Made by a program: the position numbers and the translations under genes
The notes under the pieces: generated by a model
Seen by the model: the letters and a program-made list of their open reading frames with translations, nothing else
The model's database searches: none
What the model was told of the DNA's origin: nothing
Shown: one piece after another, positions 1-4,977 of the stretch
Layout: each line of letters opens with the position of its first letter
Position numbering within the stretch: position 1 is the first letter of the stretch
Origin: Candidatus Babeliales bacterium
GTDB lineage: Bacteria > Babelota > Babeliae > Babelales > Vermiphilaceae
Reading direction: 5' to 3'
NCBI GenBank assembly: GCA_020053845.1
Contig: JAGVMI010000085.1
Span: forward strand, 1-5,452
Length of the DNA stretch: 5,452 nucleotides

Positions 1-168
1 GCGATCACAGAGGTAGCATCACGGCAAGTTCCCGTTTTAAGTACCACTCCAGCAAAGGAACGCTCAGCACGTATTCAAGATTTTAGCGGACGCAAGTCAC
101 CCAGCGATGCGTGGCAAGCAAACCGTACGATCAAACAGTATGTACGAGAATTTAAAACTCATAATTAG
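1..168 (+). CDS. C-terminal end of an unidentified protein (5' end outside window)
   Basis: Reading frame 1 is open from the first base and encodes 55 residues before tandem stops TAG TAG at 166-171. The visible tail is polar and basic, with Arg/Lys/Gln spread throughout and no hydrophobic segment, and it ends in KTHN. It lies 18 bases upstream of the ribosome binding site-bearing start of the next gene on the same strand, so the two may be co-transcribed. I recognise no domain or motif in this fragment and offer no function. The open frame, double stop and spacing support a real gene, but the fragment is short enough that chance openness cannot be excluded. Confidence 0.55.
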   Translation, partial: AITEVASRQVPVLSTTPAKERSARIQDFSGRKSPSDAWQANRTIKQYVREFKTHN

Positions 169-174
169 TAGTAC

Positions 175-181
175 AAAGGAG
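175..181 (+). promoter_or_regulatory. Strong Shine-Dalgarno site for the coiled-coil protein gene
   Basis: AAAGGAG sits five bases before the ATG at 187. It is the best ribosome binding site on the plus strand of the window and fixes that start. It suggests high translation, as expected for an abundant envelope or secreted protein. Confidence 0.8.
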
Positions 182-186
182 CTCTT

Positions 187-1026
187 ATGAAACGTTATAT
201 GATTGCATTAGCACTCGCAGCAAGCACGGTAATTGCAATAAACGCTGAAACAACATCATGGAAAACATCCGCTGAAAATTTTATTGCTGACGTCAAAAGC
301 AAAATCAACGAAGGTATGCAAGGTTTGGGCGAGGCAGTATCTTCTGCTATTGGCGAACCTCAACAGCAACGATTAAAAGAATCTATCAACAACGCTATTC
401 TAGATGCCCGCGCATCTTACGACAATGCTGTCAAGCAGCAGCAAGCAACGGTAGAAATGATTAACGCAAAAGTACGCGAAGTTATTGAAAAGAAACAGGT
501 AGCCGCGCAGCAAGTATTAACAACCATCCAAGATGAATATGCTCGAGTAAATACTGCAATAGGGCAGTCACTTGTAAAACTGCGTACTTCATATGAAGCT
601 GCAGAAAAGCTTGCCAGCGATGCTTATGATCAAGCAGTAGCTGAAGCACAAAAAGCCAAAGCGCTCGTTGACTCGCTTAAGGCAAAGGCTGCCGATAACG
701 TAAGCGTTGAAAATGCACAAAGCATATATAACGCTGCTCAAAAACGCGTAGCTCAAGCAAAAGATGAAGTAAATAGCATTATCAACCAAGCTGCTGACTC
801 TGCAACAAAACTTAAAGCTGAAGGCGCTAACACACTTAAATCACTTGAAGATAAAGCAGCTAAGATTGCACAAACAGCGCAAAATGCTAAAGACCAGGCA
901 ACACAGAAGGCACAACAAGGATTCTCAAATACTCTTGATAGCATCAAGACAAAAGCCCAAGAGCAAGTGCAAAAAATCACTGATTGGGTAAATGCGCAGA
1001 AGCAAAAAAGACAAAATCTTAAGTAA
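187..1026 (+). CDS. Secreted alanine-rich helical/coiled-coil protein
   Basis: The 279-residue product starts with a signal peptide: basic MKR, a hydrophobic stretch at residues 5-18, and probable cleavage after INA at residue 20. The mature part is almost entirely Ala, Lys, Gln, Glu, Asp and Ser, with a single proline (P58) and no cysteine, which predicts one long helix or several packed amphipathic helices. Residues about 60-275 show heptad-like and 11-mer-like spacing of Ala against Lys/Gln, most regular at about 220-245, reminiscent of apolipoprotein-like or LEA-like helices. The end is basic (KQKRQNLK). A periplasmic or cell-surface structural role is inference; no enzyme motif is visible. 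Resemblance to known families may only be compositional. The next two plus-strand genes also encode exported proteins. Confidence 0.85.
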   Translation: MKRYMIALALAASTVIAINAETTSWKTSAENFIADVKSKINEGMQGLGEAVSSAIGEPQQQRLKESINNAILDARASYDNAVKQQQATVEMINAKVREVIEKKQVAAQQVLTTIQDEYARVNTAIGQSLVKLRTSYEAAEKLASDAYDQAVAEAQKAKALVDSLKAKAADNVSVENAQSIYNAAQKRVAQAKDEVNSIINQAADSATKLKAEGANTLKSLEDKAAKIAQTAQNAKDQATQKAQQGFSNTLDSIKTKAQEQVQKITDWVNAQKQKRQNLK

Positions 1027-1036
1027 ATAAAGCATC

Positions 1037-1072
1037 AACAGAGCGGGATGTGTGTACATATCCCGCTCTGTT
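1037..1072 (+). terminator. Long perfect hairpin after the coiled-coil gene, probable terminator
   Basis: Bases 1037-1049 pair perfectly with 1060-1072 (13 bp, rich in G and C around GAGCGGGA). The pairing can extend inward by G-U, U-A and G-C to leave a four-base loop at 1053-1056. It begins 10 bases after the stop codon. The downstream side has only two or three T residues rather than a U-run, so it may terminate weakly, or protect the 3' end of the mRNA instead of ending transcription completely. Confidence 0.65.
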
Positions 1073-1115
1073 ATGACATTCTCAATTACGGTTTATTAAA
1101 TGGGGGCCGTTTGTT

Positions 1116-2054
1116 ATGAATTCTTTTAAAGCTCTTTCAAAAAATTATTCCTGTCATGTATTGCAGGCTCTTGCGTGCGTGCTATTTGTTAGTGCTGCAA
1201 GCTCATTTGCTCTGCAGGCTCCTATCAAATCGGACCCCGTTTTTGATCCTAAAAAACCTACCACTATTGCATGGGACTTACATCATGTGCTTGTCACCAC
1301 AACGCCATCAAACTCTTGGCAAACGTTTGTAAACTATCCCCAAAAATGGGATGCGGTAAAAAATCCATTGCTCCTTTTAAAAACTACCATTCTTGTGTGG
1401 CGCTGGGCATACGGCAAAGCCAGTGAGCGTCTCTGGAATAAAACGTTTGGTCCATCTCCCGAGGGCAATGCAGAAATCGTAAGCGTTGAAGAATTCGTGC
1501 GTGCTGGTGAATATTACAATAATTCGGCTTACGCACAGTGGGTGAAAGCAATTATTAACGCTCAAATGCCCATGCCTGGCATGTCGCAGTTACTACAAGA
1601 TCTTAAAGCGGCTAATCGCGACCCCGAAATTCAAATGCACATTGCCTCAAACATCGGCACACTTATCTTTGAAGACTTAAAAACTAATGCTGCTCATAAA
1701 GATGTTCAAGAGCAGATACTTAAGTATATCGATTTAGAAAAATCACACGCAGTTACCTTTTATCCTAATAAAGAGAACCGGACCGCTATTATCAAAAAGC
1801 CGAATATAAAGTTCTTCCAACAGTATTTGGCCAATGCACAGCTTGATCCTAAAAGCAGAAACGTTATCTTCATTGATAACTCTCAGAAAAACGTCGATGC
1901 CGCCAAGCAAGCTGGTATGATCGGTATACTGTTTAAAAACACAGATCAAATACGCACAGAACTTGAGGCCAAAGGCCTTCTTAATCCACGATCAGCTGTC
2001 CAACCCCCACAGACTCCTATTCCATTAGAACAAGAAACTATTTATTCTGAGTAG
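1116..2054 (+). CDS. Exported HAD-superfamily protein with altered catalytic motif
   Basis: The 312-residue product has a signal peptide: a polar/basic n-region at residues 1-15, a hydrophobic core at 16-32, and likely cleavage near residue 32 or 35. The rest follows the HAD hydrolase order. Motif I is IAWDLHHVLV with nucleophile D54. A helical cap-like insert spans about 65-170. Motif II is HIASN with S178, motif III is KKPN (K228 before P229), and motif IV is FIDNSQKNVDAA with D254. The usual second Asp of motif I (DxD) is His56 and the second acidic residue of motif IV is Asn255. Subfamily IA members such as YihX also lack the second Asp. The substrate is unknown; a periplasmic phosphatase or a binding protein that has lost catalysis are both possible. 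The ATG is preceded by a weak GGGGG at 1102-1106. The next gene starts one base after the stop. Confidence 0.85.
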   Translation: MNSFKALSKNYSCHVLQALACVLFVSAASSFALQAPIKSDPVFDPKKPTTIAWDLHHVLVTTTPSNSWQTFVNYPQKWDAVKNPLLLLKTTILVWRWAYGKASERLWNKTFGPSPEGNAEIVSVEEFVRAGEYYNNSAYAQWVKAIINAQMPMPGMSQLLQDLKAANRDPEIQMHIASNIGTLIFEDLKTNAAHKDVQEQILKYIDLEKSHAVTFYPNKENRTAIIKKPNIKFFQQYLANAQLDPKSRNVIFIDNSQKNVDAAKQAGMIGILFKNTDQIRTELEAKGLLNPRSAVQPPQTPIPLEQETIYSE

Positions 2055-2055
2055 T

Positions 2056-2493
2056 ATGAGCAGCTTTAGTATTAACTATTTGTTTCACTTAAGAGCGAAA
2101 GCATCACACGTGAATCATTCTACCATTCGCACGCTGCTTGCATCATGCATGATCGCATACGCAGGCATCGCATATACTCCTCATATAGTTGCAGCAGAAC
2201 TCAACGATGAACGTATCGATAGATCTGTGGAGCACATCAAAGAGAAAGCTAAAGAAGCAGGCGATGCAGTTATAGAGGTAGTTGCCACATCCTTTGATGT
2301 AGCACAAGAGTATACCCTCACTGCACGCGAGCGCATTAGGCATTGGGTACAATATCTGAGAAAATTGGGTGCTATAGCAGTCGGAAGCGCTGCACTATCA
2401 GTGGCAAATATGTGCCATGATGTAGCAGATAAGATGGATGAGGTCTGCTCTCAAGCAGAAGCACAAACCCAAAAAAATGAAGAGCGCGCTTAG
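2056..2493 (+). CDS. Small exported helical protein of unknown function
   Basis: The 145-residue product starts one base after the stop of the HAD gene with only a weak GAG in front, so translation is probably coupled to that gene. An unusually long polar/basic n-region (1-25) precedes a hydrophobic stretch at about 26-46, and VAA at 45-47 gives a good signal peptidase I site. The sequence LAS-C at 28-31 resembles a lipobox, but little hydrophobic sequence precedes it and much follows. A GTG at codon 19 (2110) would give a more ordinary signal peptide. The mature part is charged and helical, with a milder hydrophobic segment at about 104-118 containing small residues that could sit in or on a membrane. 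Cysteines occur at 31, 120 and 131. I recognise no family. Confidence 0.7.
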   Translation: MSSFSINYLFHLRAKASHVNHSTIRTLLASCMIAYAGIAYTPHIVAAELNDERIDRSVEHIKEKAKEAGDAVIEVVATSFDVAQEYTLTARERIRHWVQYLRKLGAIAVGSAALSVANMCHDVADKMDEVCSQAEAQTQKNEERA

Positions 2494-2508
2494 CGCTCTT
2501 TTTTATTT
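2471..2508 (+). terminator. Bidirectional intrinsic terminator between convergent genes
   Basis: An 8-bp perfect stem pairs 2480-2487 (AAGAGCGC) with 2493-2500 (GCGCTCTT) around a five-base loop. On the plus strand it runs into a T-tract (TTTTTT ending at 2504), a classic intrinsic terminator for the secreted-protein block. Read on the minus strand, the same hairpin is followed by CA and then seven T's (complement of 2471-2477), so it also ends the uppS-gpsA transcript, whose stop codon is only seven bases away. The stop TAG at 2491-2493 lies in the loop and stem. Confidence 0.88.
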
Positions 2509-3487
2509 AAAGTGCGTGAATAATGTGATGCACCAGCTGACCGGGCGATCCGCCATCAAAAAGCATTGCATACACCTGTGACACTAAAGGCAGCGCAAGA
2601 GTACGCTGCCGAGCTATCTGGTGTAGCGCCTGTACGGTATTCACGCCTTCGGGCAGATCATTACGTCCCACAAGAGTTTGCGCTGAGAGCGCCCCGGACC
2701 CTATCATTCTGCCAAGCGCTGTATTTTTACTCAGCTTGCCCATACAGGTAAGTATGGTATCTCCCAAACCTGCAAGACCGTGCACTGTTTCGCGCTGAGC
2801 GCCACATGCAATCACAAGCGTTTCCATTTCGCGCATAGCCTGCACTAGAAAAAGCGCCGTTGTATTATCACCATAACCCGCACCACTCAGTATCCCTGTG
2901 CCCAGTGCAATTACATTCTTGTAGGCAGCACAAAGCTGTATTCCATGCACATCTTGAGATTGCTTTATGCGAAAGTAATCATTTTGCAGCACTTCAATAA
3001 CCTGTGTAATCAATGATGCATCATCACTGGCAATCTCAACCGCCGTTGGTTGGCCAAGCGCAACTTCACGCGCAAAACTTGGGCCCATACATACCGCAGT
3101 AGGTGTATACTTGCCAAGCACATCACGTATTATATCGGTAGGTACCAAGAGCGTGCCTTGCTCTACGCCCTTGCTTAGGGCAATAATAGGCTGATCATCA
3201 CGCACTACGCCCTTCATGAGCTTCAGCACTGATCGCAAATGCGCAACAGGTATAGCTTCGAAAATAAGTTCTGCTTCACTAAGTACCGCGCGCATATCAG
3301 AACTTGGCACAATCGCATCACACAAGGTAACATCAGGCAAATAGCGATCATTACGGCAAAAAGTTTTGATAGTGTGCTTAGTGTGCTCATCATGACACCA
3401 CAGCGCAACTACATGTCCATTGCGCGCAAGCACTGTAGCAATCGCGGTGCCCCACGCCCCTTCGCCAATCATCGCAATTTTTTTCAT
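2507..3487 (-). CDS. gpsA: Glycerol-3-phosphate dehydrogenase [NAD(P)+]
   Basis: This cytosolic enzyme reduces dihydroxyacetone phosphate to sn-glycerol-3-phosphate, the backbone precursor of phospholipids. The 326 residues match the usual family length. Family signatures are present in order: Rossmann loop IGEGAWGTA at 7-15, LSKGVE with K106, MGPSFAREVALG at about 134-145, YKNVIALGTGI with catalytic K190, GDNTTAL at 206-212, and AGLGDTILTC at 239-248 with D243. The segment EGVNTVQAL at 280-288 is also typical. One departure is K254 in the SKN segment, where the family normally has SRN, the Arg that contacts substrate or cofactor. The start is supported by AAAGGAA at 3497-3503 and by an ATGA overlap with the upstream uppS stop. 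It shares a bidirectional terminator with the convergent genes. Confidence 0.96.
   Translation of the reverse strand: MKKIAMIGEGAWGTAIATVLARNGHVVALWCHDEHTKHTIKTFCRNDRYLPDVTLCDAIVPSSDMRAVLSEAELIFEAIPVAHLRSVLKLMKGVVRDDQPIIALSKGVEQGTLLVPTDIIRDVLGKYTPTAVCMGPSFAREVALGQPTAVEIASDDASLITQVIEVLQNDYFRIKQSQDVHGIQLCAAYKNVIALGTGILSGAGYGDNTTALFLVQAMREMETLVIACGAQRETVHGLAGLGDTILTCMGKLSKNTALGRMIGSGALSAQTLVGRNDLPEGVNTVQALHQIARQRTLALPLVSQVYAMLFDGGSPGQLVHHIIHAL
3484..3487 (-). other. ATGA stop-start overlap joining uppS and gpsA
   Basis: On the minus strand the uppS stop TGA (3486-3484) overlaps the gpsA start ATG (3487-3485) in the four bases ATGA. This arrangement usually means translational coupling and one shared mRNA. 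Confidence 0.9.
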
Positions 3488-4173
3488 CGTCCAAAATTCC
3501 TTTGACAGTCATTATAAAAGTCGAGAGCTCCTTGAAAGTGTTGCACGGTCATTTCCGGCCATAAACAATCAAGGAAATAAAATTCAGCGTATGCTGCTTG
3601 ATACAATAAAAAGTTACTCAAGCGACGCACACCCCCCGTTCTTATGATAAGATCTGGCGCAGGCACTCCGCTCATCCATAAATGAGATTCCAAATCTTCT
3701 GCTGATAGTGAATCCGCTGAAAGCTCACCTTTTTGTATGCGTATCGCCAGAGATTTAACACCTGCAAGAATTTCCTGCCGCGCCCCATAACAAAAAAGGA
3801 TATTTAAGTGGAGCGCATCAAACATACATGTTTTGTTTTCAAGCTTATCAATTGTTTCGCACAGTCTTGCAGGAAAACACGTGCGATCCCCCACAAAACG
3901 GATCTTAACTCCATGCTTGATCAAATCTTCGAGCGCTGCAAATCCTTGCTTGAGGAAAAGATCAAAAAGATGCGAGAGCTCTTGCGGTGATCGATTGAAA
4001 TTTTCAAGCGAGAATGCAAAAAGAGAAAGATGCTTTATTCCCTTTTGTAGGCAAAACTCGACTGCGCATTTGGCAGCATCAATACCGCTATTGTGCCCAA
4101 ACCATGACATAAGCCCCTGCTTGCGTGCAAATCGACGATTACCATCCATAATACATGCAAGATGCTGTATCAT
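3484..4173 (-). CDS. uppS: Isoprenyl transferase (undecaprenyl diphosphate synthase family)
   Basis: This cis-prenyltransferase condenses isopentenyl diphosphate units onto farnesyl diphosphate to give the C55 carrier lipid for peptidoglycan and surface glycans; it is normally peripheral to the inner membrane. At 229 residues it is slightly short for the family. Visible signatures: HLACIMDGNRRFARKQG at 4-20 with metal-binding D10, GHNSG at 26-30, FAFSLENFNRS at 52-62, IRTGG at 177-181 with R178, RLSNFLLYQ at 184-192, and AYAEFYF at 194-200 with E197, then LWPEM. Departures from the bacterial consensus are F15 and F59 for Trp, S23 where E. coli has an Arg before GH, and V182 for the Glu of RTGGE. 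A good ribosome binding site precedes the start, and the stop overlaps gpsA. Confidence 0.95.
   Translation of the reverse strand: MIQHLACIMDGNRRFARKQGLMSWFGHNSGIDAAKCAVEFCLQKGIKHLSLFAFSLENFNRSPQELSHLFDLFLKQGFAALEDLIKHGVKIRFVGDRTCFPARLCETIDKLENKTCMFDALHLNILFCYGARQEILAGVKSLAIRIQKGELSADSLSAEDLESHLWMSGVPAPDLIIRTGGVRRLSNFLLYQAAYAEFYFLDCLWPEMTVQHFQGALDFYNDCQRNFGR
3497..3503 (-). promoter_or_regulatory. Shine-Dalgarno site for gpsA, inside the uppS 3' end
   Basis: Minus-strand AAAGGAA lies nine bases before the gpsA ATG and within the last codons of uppS. gpsA can therefore recruit ribosomes itself as well as being coupled through the ATGA overlap. Confidence 0.65.
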
Positions 4174-4178
4174 AGCTG

Positions 4179-4187
4179 CCTCTCCCT
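4179..4187 (-). promoter_or_regulatory. Shine-Dalgarno site for uppS
   Basis: Minus-strand AGGGAGAGG places a GGAG core about eight bases before the uppS ATG at 4173. It lies in the 27-base gap after the upstream membrane-protein gene, which is too short for much else and supports a shared transcript. Confidence 0.7.
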
Positions 4188-4200
4188 GCTGTATCCGTAG

Positions 4201-4851
4201 TTAGTTGATTGCTGCCTTATATGCATGCATTCGCGTGCCACCACGAATATGCGCTATGCCATAGTGTACTACGTGGTACATAATAAAAAGACCCGTAGCA
4301 AAAAGCACACGTTCTACCATCACAAGCGGCATGAGTCCATACCATGCCATCGGAACCAGTGGCATTGAGTACAGCCAAATAATAGTACCTGCGGCGTGCG
4401 CAGTAAATGTGCTTCCCAATGCTGTTATCCAAACCGTTGGACGTTTCACGAGTGCTATTGATAAAGGGATAAGCCAGAGCAATGCATACCCCCATGCTTG
4501 TGCGCCAACGGGGTTAAGCCAGAAAAGCATCATTGCCGCGAGTGGGAATAAGGCACGCGCAACACGTGAGCTGCTCGACCAATACAAAGATGCGCAATAT
4601 CCCGGAATGTGGTAGGCTAGAGCATGTAATGACAAGGCACCGTACACCAACGTGCGTGCTGCCAATGCTATGATAAATGATCCGGTGGCCACCTGAGCGC
4701 CACCAAAAGCTCCGGCAAGGGGCGTCCACATATTAGCGGCTGAAAAAAATGCCGCATGAGAACCAACAACCCATGATAGTTTGCACAGACTTGCAGCTTT
4801 TGAGACAACCGTGAAACCTACTGATTGCGCCAACGCGCCTTTCTTGATCAT
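4201..4851 (-). CDS. Polytopic integral membrane protein of unknown function
   Basis: From the ATG at 4851 the product has 216 residues. About five or six hydrophobic segments fall near residues 27-60 (possibly two), 66-84, 99-113, 118-135, 139-162 and 171-196, with basic residues between or after some of them (SSRVAR, KRP, IRGGTR). Conserved-looking polar groups inside or next to membrane segments include HIPGYCASLYW (81-91) and TAHAAGTIIWLY (150-161). The size and helix number loosely recall transporter substrate-binding (ECF S) components, but I see no diagnostic motif and do not assign it. It is not CdsA, the usual neighbour of uppS, since no phosphatidate cytidylyltransferase signature is visible. 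The frame extends to a GTG at 4953 (250 residues). I prefer 4851 because GGGGA at 4861-4865 is well placed and the extension is basic and non-hydrophobic; ATG 4860 is also possible. Confidence 0.8.
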   Translation of the reverse strand: MIKKGALAQSVGFTVVSKAASLCKLSWVVGSHAAFFSAANMWTPLAGAFGGAQVATGSFIIALAARTLVYGALSLHALAYHIPGYCASLYWSSSSRVARALFPLAAMMLFWLNPVGAQAWGYALLWLIPLSIALVKRPTVWITALGSTFTAHAAGTIIWLYSMPLVPMAWYGLMPLVMVERVLFATGLFIMYHVVHYGIAHIRGGTRMHAYKAAIN

Positions 4852-4860
4852 GTGTACCAT

Positions 4861-4865
4861 TCCCC
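4861..4865 (-). promoter_or_regulatory. Probable Shine-Dalgarno site deciding the membrane-protein start
   Basis: Minus-strand GGGGA is nine bases upstream of the ATG at 4851 but directly abuts the ATG at 4860 and lies inside the longer GTG-started frame. The spacing therefore favours 4851. The GTG at 4953 has no comparable site at usable distance. Confidence 0.45.
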
Positions 4866-4881
4866 ACACACACGCAACTAT

Positions 4882-4887
4882 GTTATA
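4882..4887 (-). promoter_or_regulatory. Possible -10 element for the membrane protein-uppS-gpsA operon
   Basis: Minus-strand TATAAC (five of six matches to TATAAT) would place a transcription start near 4875, about 24 bases before the ATG at 4851. No good -35 hexamer is found at 16-18 bases, so this rests on the -10 alone and on the need for a promoter between the divergent genes. Confidence 0.25.
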
Positions 4888-4966
4888 CCCAAATCGACAA
4901 CTTGCACGCTTTTGCGCGCGCCAAGAGTATGGTAGCGCACAATGCGTTGCCACCCCAGTGTATCAC

Positions 4967-4972
4967 AAGAGG
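4967..4972 (+). promoter_or_regulatory. Shine-Dalgarno site for the right-edge HAD gene
   Basis: AAGAGG lies five bases before the ATG at 4978, fixing the start of the partial gene at the right edge. Confidence 0.7.
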
Positions 4973-4977
4973 TAAAA

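Noticed and set aside
160..165. CATAAT as a -10 element for the coiled-coil gene
   Set aside because: No recognisable -35 lies at 16-18 bases upstream, and the site falls in the last codons of the preceding gene; too little to call.
1071..1099. Possible promoter (TTATGA or ATGACA with TATTAA) before the HAD gene
   Set aside because: The matches are weak, the better -35 has a 15-base spacer, and the implied transcription start near 1106 would remove the ribosome binding region at 1102-1106.
1158..1178. Cys21 of the exported HAD protein as a lipobox cysteine
   Set aside because: The preceding residues (ALA) do not fit the lipobox consensus well, and the hydrophobic core continues well past the cysteine, as in an ordinary signal peptide.
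2566..2751. Plus-strand open frame of 61 codons opposite gpsA
   Set aside because: It lies wholly antisense to a gene with clear GpsA motifs, has no ribosome binding site and no recognisable protein character.
3833..4204. Plus-strand open frame of 123 codons opposite uppS
   Set aside because: It is antisense to a well-supported uppS; its composition (many Ser, Arg and Cys) is typical of a shadow frame.
4331..4615. Plus-strand open frame of 94 codons opposite the membrane-protein gene
   Set aside because: It has no ribosome binding site and is antisense to a coherent multi-helix membrane protein; judged a shadow frame.
4201..4851. Assignment of the membrane protein as CdsA or an ECF transporter S component
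   Set aside because: No CdsA signature is visible, and the ECF resemblance rests only on size and helix count, so the protein is left unassigned.
4912..4924. GC-alternating near-palindrome as a regulator-binding operator
   Set aside because: The symmetry is imperfect and such short alternating GC runs arise by chance; there is no second copy to support it as an operator.
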